Notes under the pieces: model-generated
Told to the model about the DNA's origin: nothing
Databases searched by the model: none
Seen by the model: the letters and a program-made list of their open reading frames with translations, nothing else
Assembly: GCF_002532045.1 (NCBI RefSeq)
Contig: NZ_NWTG01000001.1
Coordinates: forward strand, 186,001 to 250,000
Length of the DNA stretch: 64,000 bases
Reading direction: 5' to 3'
Source: Bradyrhizobium sp. C9
GTDB taxonomy: Bacteria > Pseudomonadota > Alphaproteobacteria > Rhizobiales > Xanthobacteraceae
Translations under genes and position numbers: made by a program
Part shown: one piece after another, positions 17,173-25,527 of the stretch
How the letters are laid out: every line of letters begins with the position of its first letter
Position numbering within the stretch: the stretch's first letter is position 1

Positions 17173-18044
17173 CAGACCCTCTCGATGTCGCGTTCGCCGA
17201 AGATGCCGAACGGGCGGACCATCAGCACAACGATGATCATGGCAAAGCCCGCGACCTCCTTCATGCCCGAGCCGAGATAGCCGCCCGCGAGGTTCTCGGT
17301 GATGCCGATCAGCAGGCCGCCGAGGCCGGAGCCGAGCACGGCGTCGAGCCCGCCCAGGATCGTGGCCGGAAATGCCTTCAGCCCGAGCTGGAACATCGCC
17401 GGCGACAGGTCGTAGGACAGTGCGAAGAACACGCCGCCGATGCCGGCGATCGCGGAGGACGCGGCCCAGGCCAACGCATGGACCTTCGTGGCACTGATGC
17501 CCATCAACAGCGCGGTGCGGTCGTCGGCCGCGACCGCGCGCATCGCGACGCCGACCTTGCTGTAGCGGAAGAACGCCCAGATCGCAGCAAGTAGGAGCAA
17601 CAACGTCGCGATCACGGCAATCTGGCCGGTGCGCACGCCGATGCCGCCGAGATGAACGATGCCGCGGCCCATGCCGATATCGAGCCCATGCGGGTAGGCG
17701 TCCCAGATGAAGTTGATCGCCGAGCGCAGGATCACCGCGAGCCCGATCGTGACCATCACGGTCGCGAACACCGGCTCGCCCAACATCGGCCGCATCACCA
17801 ACCGCTCGATGACGAGGCCGAGTACGACCGCCGCCAGGATGGCGCCGATCGCGACGACGAACACGTTGCCGCTGACCGTGGTCGAGATCGTCCAGGCGAT
17901 ATAGGCCGTGATCATGGTCATCTCGCCCTGCGCGAAATTGACCAGCCCGGTGGACTTGTAGATCACCGCAAAGCCCATCGCGATCAGGCCGTACATGGCG
18001 CCGATCGCGAGCCCCGAGATCAGAAGCTGGATGAGATACTGCAT
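17172..18044 (-). CDS. LivH-type ABC transporter permease (290 aa)
   Basis: Partner permease of LivM. It begins MQYLIQLLISGLAIGAMYGLIAMGFAVIYKSTGLVNFAQGEM, the diagnostic LivH start, and has KVGVAMRAVAADDRTALLMGI for ATPase contact and FPATILGGLDAVLGSGLGGLLIG. The ATG directly abuts the stop of the upstream CoA-ligase gene (TGAATG). Insertion of the ligase between livG and livH shows that transport and activation are co-expressed. Confidence 0.93.
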   Translation of the reverse strand: MQYLIQLLISGLAIGAMYGLIAMGFAVIYKSTGLVNFAQGEMTMITAYIAWTISTTVSGNVFVVAIGAILAAVVLGLVIERLVMRPMLGEPVFATVMVTIGLAVILRSAINFIWDAYPHGLDIGMGRGIVHLGGIGVRTGQIAVIATLLLLLAAIWAFFRYSKVGVAMRAVAADDRTALLMGISATKVHALAWAASSAIAGIGGVFFALSYDLSPAMFQLGLKAFPATILGGLDAVLGSGLGGLLIGITENLAGGYLGSGMKEVAGFAMIIVVLMVRPFGIFGERDIERV

Positions 18045-19979
18045 TCAGCCCTCCGCCTGGTAGATGATGGCAAGCTCGCGCGCGAACTTCTTCTCGATCA
18101 TCGCGCGGCGCACCTTCTGCGTGGCGGTCAGCTCGCCGTCGTCATGGTCGAGCTCTTTCTCCAGGACGGCGAAGCGGCGGATATTCTCGACCCGGGCGAA
18201 GCGCTTGTTGGTCTCGTTCACGATCCGCTCGACCAGCTCGTACACTTCAGGCAGCTGCGACAGCGATTTGTAATTGGTGTAAGCCAGCGCCCGGTCGCGC
18301 GCCCAGCGGCCGACGTTGTCGTAATCGACCTGGACGATAGCGCCGAGGTACTTCTTGGCCTCACCGACCACGATCGCTTCCTTGATGAACTCGGAATCCT
18401 TCAGCGCGTTCTCGATCTCCGACGGGGCGATGTTCTTGCCGCCGGCGGTGATGATGATCGCCTTCTTGCGGTCGACCACGGCGATCTCGCCATTGTCGAG
18501 GATGTCGATGATGTCGCCGGTGCGCAGCCAGCCGCCTTGTTCGAGCGAAGCGGTGGAGGCCTTCTCGTCGAGGAAGTAGCCCTTGAAGATGCCGGGGTTG
18601 CGCAGCAGGATCTCGCCGTCGGCATCGCACTTCCATTCGGTCTGCGGCAGCGGCACGCCGCAGCCGCCGATCCGGTGGTGACCCTCGGTTTGGATGAAGG
18701 CGACGCCGCCGCTTTCGGTGAGGCCGTAGCCCTGCGACACCGGGCGGCCAATGATGTCGAAGAAGCGCAGCGTCTCCGGCGAGATCGAGGCGCCGGCACA
18801 GAGCCGGTGCCGGCTGTAGGCGAAGCCGAGGTGGCGCTGCAGATTGCGGAACATCAGGAGATAGAGCGACCCATAGGCGGCACGATCGAGCCAGCCTTCC
18901 TTGCCGGCCTGCCGACGGTCGGACAGCGTGCGGCCCCAGGCGAGGCAGGCCTTGGTGAAGGCCTGCCTCAGCCGGCCGCTCTCGCCGAGCCTGAACAGAA
19001 AGCCCTGTTGCAGTTTCTCGTAGATGCGCGGCACACCGACGAAGAACGTCGGCGCGATCTCGCGGATGTTGATCGCGACCGTGTCGATCGATTCGGCAAA
19101 GGAGACCGTGCCGCCGAGCACGAGATGCGTCACCGTGCCATAGCAGCGCTCGGCAACGTGGCACAGCGGCAGATAGCTCACCGCTTCGAATGGCTTGTCT
19201 GCGATCCCGACGGTCGTGGCGTAGGCATAGGCGGCGTAGACGAGATTGCGATGGGTCAGCATCGCGCCCTTGGGTGGGCCAGTCGTGCCCGAAGTGTAGA
19301 CGAGGATGCAGACGTCGTCGGGTGCGCCCTGGCTGATCAGCCGATCGAGGTTGGCGTTGGCATCCGGGTTCACCCCTGCATAGGCCCTGCCGCGCTCGCA
19401 TAGTGCCTCGAATGACATCAGCTCCGATTGCCGATAATGCCGCAGGCCCTTCATGTCGATGCAGACGATGGCCTCCAGATCCGGCAGGCCGCCATTGTTG
19501 GCCATCGCGTCGAGCACCTTGTCGGTCTGCTCCTGATCGCCGGTGACGACGATTCGGGCGCCGGAATGCTTGACGATATATTGCAGCTCGACCCAGGGAT
19601 TGGTCGGATAGATGCCGACCGCGACCGCGCCGATCATCTGGGCGCCGAGATCAGCGTAAAACCATTCCGGCGTGTTCTCGCCGGCGATGGCGATACGGTC
19701 GCCCGGCCTTATGCCGAGCGAGAGCAGGCCGAGCGCAACCGCGCGCGCGGTCGCGTAATAGTGCCGCCAGGAATAGGGATTCCAGATGCCGTAATCCTTC
19801 TCCCGCAGCGCCAGCGCGTCGCCGTGCATGGCGGCGCGCTGTCGTAGCAATTGCGGGATGGTGATGGCGGCATCTGCAAGCGCGGCCTGCAGCGCGTCGG
19901 CTCCTGCGACGGTTGCGTTGCGCGCGGCGCTGGCCTGCAGCGGCGGATGAGCGGTGCGCAGGCTGTCCAGCGTCGACAT
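18045..19979 (-). CDS. Long-chain acyl-CoA synthetase-type AMP-binding protein (644 aa)
   Basis: Adenylate-forming CoA ligase of the long FACS type. Motifs: VYTSGTTGPPKGAMLTH, GYGLTESGG, RTGDIIDILDNGEIAVVDRKK and IITAGGKNIAPSEIEN. The C-terminus lacks the usual PxxxxGK and instead ends with ELTATQKVRR, as in bacterial long-chain ligases. The start is taken as ATG 19979, which overlaps the livG stop (TGATG). A leftward reading continues upstream through livG in another frame but is not protein-like there. Its position inside the transporter operon suggests coupled uptake and CoA trapping. Confidence 0.93.
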   Translation of the reverse strand: MSTLDSLRTAHPPLQASAARNATVAGADALQAALADAAITIPQLLRQRAAMHGDALALREKDYGIWNPYSWRHYYATARAVALGLLSLGIRPGDRIAIAGENTPEWFYADLGAQMIGAVAVGIYPTNPWVELQYIVKHSGARIVVTGDQEQTDKVLDAMANNGGLPDLEAIVCIDMKGLRHYRQSELMSFEALCERGRAYAGVNPDANANLDRLISQGAPDDVCILVYTSGTTGPPKGAMLTHRNLVYAAYAYATTVGIADKPFEAVSYLPLCHVAERCYGTVTHLVLGGTVSFAESIDTVAINIREIAPTFFVGVPRIYEKLQQGFLFRLGESGRLRQAFTKACLAWGRTLSDRRQAGKEGWLDRAAYGSLYLLMFRNLQRHLGFAYSRHRLCAGASISPETLRFFDIIGRPVSQGYGLTESGGVAFIQTEGHHRIGGCGVPLPQTEWKCDADGEILLRNPGIFKGYFLDEKASTASLEQGGWLRTGDIIDILDNGEIAVVDRKKAIIITAGGKNIAPSEIENALKDSEFIKEAIVVGEAKKYLGAIVQVDYDNVGRWARDRALAYTNYKSLSQLPEVYELVERIVNETNKRFARVENIRRFAVLEKELDHDDGELTATQKVRRAMIEKKFARELAIIYQAEG

Positions 19980-20779
19980 CACGCGCCCGCCTTCATTGCC
20001 TCGGCGCGCTGGCCGCCGAGATAGGCCGCCGCGACGGCCGGATCGCGCCTGATTTCGTCGGGCGTGCCCTCGGCGATCTTGCGGCCGAAATTCAGCACAT
20101 GGATGCGGTCGGAAATGTCCATCACGATGCGCATCTCGTGTTCGATCATCACGACGGTGATGCCGAGCTCGTCGCGGATGTCGAGCACGAAGCGCGCGAT
20201 ATCCTCGGTTTCCTCCTGGTTCATGCCGGAGACCATCTCGTCGAGCAGCAGCAGCTTTGGTTCGCAGGCGAGCGCGCGGGCGAGCTCGACGCGCTTCTGC
20301 TGGCCGTAGGACAGCGTGCCGACCACGGCGTCCCTGACATGCTCGATCTCGAGGAACTCGATGATGTGCTCGACGCGCTGCCGGGCCGCGATTTCTTCCT
20401 TGCGGGTGCGGCCGAAGAACACCACGGCGTCGAGCACCGTCGAGCGCAGATGGGTGTGGCGTCCGGTCAGGATGTTCTCGACCACGGTGCCATGCTTGAA
20501 CAGCGCCAGATTCTGGAAGGTACGGCCGATGCCGACGGCGGCGAATTTCCACGGCGAAATGGTCGCAAGGTCGATGCCGTCGAAGGTGATCCGGCCGCCG
20601 CTCGGCCGCAGCACGCCCGAGATCATGTTGAACAGCGTGGTCTTGCCGGCGCCGTTCGGGCCGATCACGCTGCAGATCTCGCCCGGCATGACATCGAGGC
20701 TGACCTCGGCGACGGCCTGCAGGCCGCCAAAGCGTTTTGACAGGTTCTCGATCGTCAGCAGCGCGGTCACGACAGCCAC
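19979..20779 (-). CDS. LivG-type ABC transporter ATP-binding protein (266 aa)
   Basis: Cytoplasmic ATPase of the uptake system. Walker A is GPNGAGKTT (in SVIGPNGAGKTTLFN), the signature is LSYGQQKRVELARAL, Walker B is LLLLDEMVSGMN and the switch His is in MIEHEM. The C-terminal HVLNFGRKIAEGTPDEIRRDPAVAAAYLG is typical of LivG. The signature has Y in place of the second S of LSSGQ, as often in this family. It overlaps the livF 3' end by 13 bases. Confidence 0.94.
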   Translation of the reverse strand: MAVVTALLTIENLSKRFGGLQAVAEVSLDVMPGEICSVIGPNGAGKTTLFNMISGVLRPSGGRITFDGIDLATISPWKFAAVGIGRTFQNLALFKHGTVVENILTGRHTHLRSTVLDAVVFFGRTRKEEIAARQRVEHIIEFLEIEHVRDAVVGTLSYGQQKRVELARALACEPKLLLLDEMVSGMNQEETEDIARFVLDIRDELGITVVMIEHEMRIVMDISDRIHVLNFGRKIAEGTPDEIRRDPAVAAAYLGGQRAEAMKAGA

Positions 20780-21621
20780 CGCTTGCGGCGCTTGTAATGC
20801 TTGACGTCGCGCAGGCTCTTGCGGCCGGTGGAGGAGACGCCGAGATAGAATTCCTGGACGTCCTCGTTGGCGGTGAGCCTTGCAGCCGTACCGTCGAGCA
20901 CGACGCGGCCGGTCTCCAGGATGTAGCCGTAATCGGCGATGTCGAGCGCGCGCTGCGCGTTCTGCTCGACCAGCAGCACGGTCATCTTCAGCTCGTCGCG
21001 CAGCCGGACGATCACCTCATAGATGCGGTCGATGATCAAGGGCGCGAGGCCGAGCGACGGCTCGTCGAGCGCCAGCAGCACCGGATCGGTCATCAGCGCG
21101 CGGCCAATCGCGAGCATCTGCTGCTCGCCGCCGGACATGTAGCCGGCGATCTGGTCGCGCCGCTCGTAAAGCCGCGGAAACAGCGCAAACACCTTGTCGC
21201 GTCGCTCGCGCGCCTCGGCGCTGGTCCGGGTGTAGCCGCCCATCTGCAGGTTCTCGTCGATGGTCAGCGCCGCGAACACGCGGCGGCCCTCCGGTACCTG
21301 CACGATGCCGCGGCGGACCAGCTCGTCCGGCGCAAGACGATGCACCTCGTCGTTGCGGAAGCGGATGCTGCCGTTCTCGATCACGCCTTCCTCGGTATAG
21401 AGGATGCCGGACATCGCCTTCAGCAGCGTCGATTTGCCGGCGCCGTTGGAGCCGAGCAGGGCGACGATGTTGCCCTCGGGCACCGCGATCGAGACATCGC
21501 GGATCGCCTCGATCGCGTTGTCGTAGACGATCCGGATGTTGCGGAATTCGAGCAGGCACTCCGGCGCCGGCACGGCCTGGGGCGCTACCGGCGGCGTCGG
21601 ATGCGGGATGGTCGTCGGCAT
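20767..21621 (-). CDS. LivF-type ABC transporter ATP-binding protein (284 aa)
   Basis: Second ATPase of the uptake system. Walker A GSNGAGKST, signature MSGGEQQMLAIGRAL, Walker B LLALDEPSLGL and switch LLVEQN are present, as is VQVPEGRRVFAALTIDENL, a LivF hallmark. There is a 25-residue Pro-rich N-terminal extension. The C-terminus is also extended and basic (SLRDVKHYKRRKRWLS), unusual for LivF. ATG 21621 lies five bases after the FAD-oxidoreductase stop. Confidence 0.93.
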   Translation of the reverse strand: MPTTIPHPTPPVAPQAVPAPECLLEFRNIRIVYDNAIEAIRDVSIAVPEGNIVALLGSNGAGKSTLLKAMSGILYTEEGVIENGSIRFRNDEVHRLAPDELVRRGIVQVPEGRRVFAALTIDENLQMGGYTRTSAEARERRDKVFALFPRLYERRDQIAGYMSGGEQQMLAIGRALMTDPVLLALDEPSLGLAPLIIDRIYEVIVRLRDELKMTVLLVEQNAQRALDIADYGYILETGRVVLDGTAARLTANEDVQEFYLGVSSTGRKSLRDVKHYKRRKRWLS

Positions 21622-21626
21622 CGCGC

Positions 21627-22937
21627 TCAGACCCGGCCGGCCGATCGGCGCGGCCGCGCGGCGAAGATCGCATCGGTCACGATCTTGGCGGTCTCGGCAC
21701 AAGCCTGGGTGCCGCCATTGCCATATTGCTTCACCGCGTCGCCGACGCACCACAGGCCTTCGATGCCGGTCTCGCGCGGCAGGTCGTAACCGGCGCAGCT
21801 GCGTTGCGCCGGCCAATCGTCGCGCATCACCCGGATCGACAGGATCTTGGCCTGGTTGAAATTCGCGAACTGCTCGCGAAGGTCCTCGAGCGCAAGCGCG
21901 ACTTCCGCGTCGGAGTCGAAATCGCCGAGCGCCGGTACCGGCACGGCGTAGGCGACGTAGAGATGCCAGCCGGGCGGTGCCAGTTCGGGGCAGGTGGTGG
22001 AAAGGTTCGCCATGTTGCAGAGCCGGCGCGTCTTGCCGAAGGTGACGATGCCGGGATGGTTGATCAGCGGCTCGCGGCTTGCGACGTTGATGACGATGTT
22101 GGCGGCCGGGCGAAGGTCATTCCTCACCTTGGCGATGTAATCGGCTGGGAAAGCCTCGCTGCCGGCGAGCGCGACGGTGGCTTTCGGTCCGGCATTACTG
22201 ATCACGAGATCGGTGTCGATCCGCACCCTCTCCCCGTTCCGGAGCACGGTGACGCCCTCGACACGGCCATCGGAGATGTGGATCGAGGTCGCGGGCGTTC
22301 CGAGCCAGATGTCGCCATTGCGCCGGATTGCGCTCCCAAGACTGTTCCAGACGCCGATCGTGCCTTGCGGGCAGAAGCCGAACTTCTTGAAGGCGCCCTT
22401 GCTGGTGAAGTAGGTGAGGAAGGCGCGGGCCGGCAGTTCGGCGGCGTTGCAGGCGAAGATCGCCGCGCAGAGATTGCGGAACAGCGCGTGTACGGTGGCG
22501 TTGCTGGTGTAGCCCTTCAGCCAGTCCTCGGTCGATTGCCGTCCATCGGGCAGGTTGCCGGAGCGGGCGTCGGCGAATTTCTCCAGGATGCGCGAGGCCT
22601 GCTTGGTGAGCTGCCCGAGCAGCAGCGACCAGCCGCCGCGGCCGACATCGATCACCTTGCCGTCGATGAAAAACGAGCTCGCAGGCTCGGGCGCGCGGAT
22701 ATCGAGCGGGGCGCCGACGGTGTGGAAGGTCTCCTCGAACACGCCGCCGAACTCGATTGCGATCGCGCCGATATTGACCTTGAAGCCGTCGATCTCCTCG
22801 GTCGAGGCGCGCCCGCCGAGCCGGTCCTTGTCGTCGACGACAAGCGTATGCAGGCCGCCATGGGCAAGCCGTGCCGCGGCGCACAGTCCGCCTGCGCCGG
22901 CTCCGATCACGACAGCATCGACCTTCTGAGAATCCAC
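21627..22937 (-). CDS. FAD-dependent oxidoreductase, phytoene-desaturase/amine-oxidase-like (436 aa)
   Basis: NAD(P)/FAD-dependent oxidoreductase with dinucleotide motif VVIGAGAGGLCAAARLA (residues 9-25) and the GR motif DRLGGRASTEEIDGF. A C-terminal FAD motif GLWCVGDAVKQYGNGGTQACAETA closes the fold. It resembles carotenoid desaturase/retinol saturase-type proteins. It is the first gene of the leftward operon 22937-14165, downstream of operator copy C. It could desaturate an alicyclic substrate. The reaction is not determined by sequence. Confidence 0.88.
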   Translation of the reverse strand: MDSQKVDAVVIGAGAGGLCAAARLAHGGLHTLVVDDKDRLGGRASTEEIDGFKVNIGAIAIEFGGVFEETFHTVGAPLDIRAPEPASSFFIDGKVIDVGRGGWSLLLGQLTKQASRILEKFADARSGNLPDGRQSTEDWLKGYTSNATVHALFRNLCAAIFACNAAELPARAFLTYFTSKGAFKKFGFCPQGTIGVWNSLGSAIRRNGDIWLGTPATSIHISDGRVEGVTVLRNGERVRIDTDLVISNAGPKATVALAGSEAFPADYIAKVRNDLRPAANIVINVASREPLINHPGIVTFGKTRRLCNMANLSTTCPELAPPGWHLYVAYAVPVPALGDFDSDAEVALALEDLREQFANFNQAKILSIRVMRDDWPAQRSCAGYDLPRETGIEGLWCVGDAVKQYGNGGTQACAETAKIVTDAIFAARPRRSAGRV

Positions 22938-23011
22938 GCTCAGCCTCCCTCAATGCCGCCGGGTTGGTCCCGGCGTGCGCAATCCGCTTGCTTGATACCA
23001 GGCACTCTAAT

Positions 23012-23030
23012 ATAATCCGACCGGTCGTTC
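23012..23030 (-). promoter_or_regulatory. Shared 19-bp operator-like motif, copy C
   Basis: On the minus strand GAACGACCGGTCGGATTAT matches copy B at 16 of 19 positions. It contains a perfect 10-bp palindrome CGACCGGTCG (23018-23027) and runs into a -10-like TATATT toward the FAD-oxidoreductase gene, 75 bases away. The divergent TetR gene starts at 23190, so the site could serve both autoregulation and control of the transporter operon. Confidence 0.65.
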
Positions 23031-23189
23031 AAATTATTTTTTGACGCAGGTCAAGGCCGGGACACGGGAAGTCGAAGAGTTCTGGTGGACGGAGCCCGCA
23101 AAGGGGAGGAGGGCGCGGAGCGGCGGTAGTATAGAGAGACGAGTGCCGTCCGATTCCGGCGGCGCCGATGGTGCACGAGAGAGAATGTA

Positions 23190-23825
23190 ATGGCGCGGAC
23201 GCGCTCAGAAAATTACGACGAGATCCAGCGGGGCATTCTCACCACCGCCTGCGGCCTGTTCGCACGGCAGGGCTACATGCGCGCCTCGATCGCCGACCTT
23301 GCGGATGCCTGCAAGCTATCCCGCGGCGCGCTGTATCACTACTTCGACTCCAAGGAAGCGATCCTGTTCGCGATCCTCGATGCGCATATCCGCGAGATGA
23401 TCGCCGATGTCGAGGCCGCGATGGCCGGCAAGGCGGCGACGCTGGAGCAGTTCCGCGCCGCGATCCAGGCCATCGTCGCGCTGAATGCGCGCTCCAGCGA
23501 CGAGCAGCGCGTCATCCTCAACGACCTCTCGTTCCTCGGCGAGACCGAGCAGGATGCCATCAAGGCGCTGGAGCGCCAGCTCGTCGACACGGTCTCGGAC
23601 CTTCTGGTCAAGCTCGACAAGGAAGGCAAGATCGTCAGGCGGACCAAGAAGATCTACAGCATGATGCTGTTCGGCATCCTGAACTTCAGCCATACCTGGT
23701 ACGACCCGAAGGGCGGCGTCGACCCCAGCGAGTTTGCCGACATGGTGGTGGACCTGTTCCTGTACGGTTTCACCATGCCGGTGCCGGCGAAGGACGCGGC
23801 GCGGCCGCTGCGCCAGCGCGCGTGA
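23190..23825 (+). CDS. TetR/AcrR family transcriptional regulator (211 aa)
   Basis: Ligand-responsive repressor. The N-terminal helix-turn-helix is clear: ILTTACGLFARQGYMRASIADLADACKLSRGALYHYFDSKEAILFAIL (residues about 16-63). The C-terminal ligand domain is helical and resembles those of fatty-acid/CoA-responsive members. It is divergent from the 22937 operon with operator copy C between them. It is the best candidate to bind all three copies of the 19-bp motif. The inducer is probably a pathway acid or CoA thioester (inference). Confidence 0.93.
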   Translation: MARTRSENYDEIQRGILTTACGLFARQGYMRASIADLADACKLSRGALYHYFDSKEAILFAILDAHIREMIADVEAAMAGKAATLEQFRAAIQAIVALNARSSDEQRVILNDLSFLGETEQDAIKALERQLVDTVSDLLVKLDKEGKIVRRTKKIYSMMLFGILNFSHTWYDPKGGVDPSEFADMVVDLFLYGFTMPVPAKDAARPLRQRA

Positions 23826-23850
23826 GCTGGCGCGTCTCCAGGATGCGGCG

Positions 23851-24990
23851 TCACCGTTGCAGGATGTGCACGTAGCAGACCGCGCCGACACCGACCATAT
23901 GCGCCAGCCCAATCCGCGCGCCGCGATGCTGGCGCGGGCCGGCCTCGCCACGCAGCTGCATCACGATCTCGCCGATCTGGCCGATGCCGGTGGGACCGAT
24001 CGGGTGCCCCATCGCGATCAGGCCGCCGGAGGGATTGATCGCGCATTGCCCGCCGATATCCAGCGCGCCGTCCTTCAGCATGCGAACGCCGTGCCCTTCA
24101 GGGCAGAGGCCGATGCTTTCGATGTAGTGCAGCTCCTCGACCGTGAAGGCGTCGTGCAGCTCGATGATGTCGAGATCCTTTGGTGCGAGTTTAGCTTGCG
24201 CCAATGCGAGTTCGGCGGTCTCCTTGGTGAGCGCGGCGTCGAAGCCGGCGCCGGGCGGATAGACCCGTTCGCTGCGGCCGACCGAGGCCGTGGTGCGAAT
24301 GGCGCGGCCGGCGTCGATGCCTAGCCGGCGAATGCCGTCCTCGGATGCGACGATCACGGCCGCGGCGCCTTCGCCGATCGGTGTGCATTGCAGTGACGTC
24401 AGCGATCCCGACACCCGTTTGCCGCCGAGCACCTCGTCGAGCGTACGCTCCTGCTGCCGCTGCGCGTGGGGATTTTTGGCGCCATTGCGGTGGTTCTTCA
24501 CCGCGACCAGCGCGATATCGTCGGTCGAGGCGTTGTGCCGGACCGCGTATTCATTGGTCAGCAGCGCGAAATGCGTGAAGGGGACGATGGCGTCCTCGGC
24601 GAGGTTTCCGATGCCGGTGTCGGGGCGTCGCACCGGATTGCGTTTGTCGACGCCGACCGCCAGCGCAACGTCGGAGATGCCGCTCGCGACCTCGATGCAG
24701 GCATGGCGGAACGCGGTCGATCCGGACGCCGACGCATTCTCGACATGCATCAGCGGCGCACCGGTCGCGCCGAGATGGCGCAGCATCGGCCGCCCCGAGG
24801 CCATGCCGAGCAGCGCGGTCGCGACATAGGTCGATTCGACCGTGGGCCATTCGATGCGCGCATCCGCAAGTGCAGCGCGGATCGCGGTGAGGCCGAGCTC
24901 CACATAGGGCGTCTCGCTCGGGTTCTGATAGCGATGCCAGCCGATGCCGACGACGTAGACCGGGCGCAACGCGTTGAGTGATCGTGTCAT
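23851..24990 (-). CDS. Thiolase-fold protein with Ser in place of the nucleophilic Cys (379 aa)
   Basis: SCP-x/lipid-transfer-type thiolase-family protein. The segment that normally reads VENACASG is VENASASG here, so Ser87 replaces the acyl-accepting Cys. Other landmarks remain: ELHDAFTVEELHYIE, GGQCAINPSGGLIAMGHPIGPTG and a final GVGAVCYVHIL. Loss of the Cys makes classical thiolysis unlikely. Ltp2-type retro-aldolases of steroid side-chain breakdown also lack it and need a DUF35 partner, and a DUF35 gene lies directly upstream, 18 bases away. An aldolase-like C-C cleavage is therefore a reasonable hypothesis; a non-catalytic role is the alternative. Confidence 0.88.
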   Translation of the reverse strand: MTRSLNALRPVYVVGIGWHRYQNPSETPYVELGLTAIRAALADARIEWPTVESTYVATALLGMASGRPMLRHLGATGAPLMHVENASASGSTAFRHACIEVASGISDVALAVGVDKRNPVRRPDTGIGNLAEDAIVPFTHFALLTNEYAVRHNASTDDIALVAVKNHRNGAKNPHAQRQQERTLDEVLGGKRVSGSLTSLQCTPIGEGAAAVIVASEDGIRRLGIDAGRAIRTTASVGRSERVYPPGAGFDAALTKETAELALAQAKLAPKDLDIIELHDAFTVEELHYIESIGLCPEGHGVRMLKDGALDIGGQCAINPSGGLIAMGHPIGPTGIGQIGEIVMQLRGEAGPRQHRGARIGLAHMVGVGAVCYVHILQR

Positions 24991-25008
24991 GGCGAACCTC
25001 CGGATCGA

Positions 25009-25428
25009 TCAGGATGCGATGCTGAAGCGGAGATCGAGCACGGTCTCGCCGCTCTCGCTCTGTCCGACTGCGGCGAGCCTGCCGGTCACGCGCTGGCCCG
25101 GCGCAACGGCCGCGCTGCCGTCGGCCAGCAGGGTGCGGATCACGGGCCCGTCGTCGAGCGCGACCTTGACGATGGTGAAGGGGGCAGGGCGGTTCTTGTC
25201 GGCGTGCAGGTGAACGGTCGCTTCGGCGAGCAGCGTCCCATTGGCCGAGAGTTCGCAAGGCGTCAGTGCGCCGCCATGGCTGCCACAGCGCTCGCAGCCA
25301 TAGGTCTGCATCGGGAAGAAGACGTATCCGCAGCGGCAGCGCCCGCCCTTGAGGCGGGCTGTTGCCCCACTCCCGTCGTGCGCCTCCACGGAATACAGCG
25401 CTGGTTTCAATAGCTTGTTCGGCTGCAT
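25009..25428 (-). CDS. DUF35-type OB-fold protein with zinc ribbon (139 aa)
   Basis: Partner protein of thiolase-fold enzymes. The rubredoxin-like zinc ribbon uses Cys31, Cys33, Cys45 and Cys48 (RCRCGYVFFP...YGCERCG), followed by an OB-fold domain (GTLLAEATVHLHADKNRPAPFTIVKVALDDGP). ATG 25428 follows GGAGGAGAAACGC; the longer upstream reading crosses the promoter and is rejected. It forms a leftward two-gene operon with the thiolase-fold gene, and is divergent from a TetR gene with a palindrome between them. In known systems this domain completes the acyl-CoA binding tunnel of the partner. Confidence 0.9.
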   Translation of the reverse strand: MQPNKLLKPALYSVEAHDGSGATARLKGGRCRCGYVFFPMQTYGCERCGSHGGALTPCELSANGTLLAEATVHLHADKNRPAPFTIVKVALDDGPVIRTLLADGSAAVAPGQRVTGRLAAVGQSESGETVLDLRFSIAS

Positions 25429-25448
25429 GCGTTTCTCCTCCAAGAAAC

Positions 25449-25466
25449 TTGTTGACCAACCAACAA
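25449..25466. promoter_or_regulatory. Palindromic operator between DUF35 and second TetR genes
   Basis: TTGTTG-ACCAAC-CAACAA is an inverted repeat with 6-bp arms; a smaller palindrome GTTG-AC-CAAC lies inside. It is 20 bases upstream of the DUF35 start and about 62 bases upstream of the TetR start, a standard place for TetR autoregulation and divergent control. It does not resemble the 19-bp motif of the other TetR region. Confidence 0.6.
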
Positions 25467-25527
25467 ACATTATTCTAGCTTGAATGCAAGCAAGAAAGTC
25501 GCCGCACGGCAAAGGGAGTGAAGCTGA

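Noticed and set aside
17652..19403. A 583-codon plus-strand frame opposite livH and the CoA ligase
   Set aside because: Antisense shadow; the minus strand carries clear transporter and ligase motifs.
18045..20552. A longer start for the CoA ligase reaching through livG
   Set aside because: The extension is antisense-like, Arg-rich and in another frame of livG; ATG 19979 overlaps the livG stop as expected for coupled genes.
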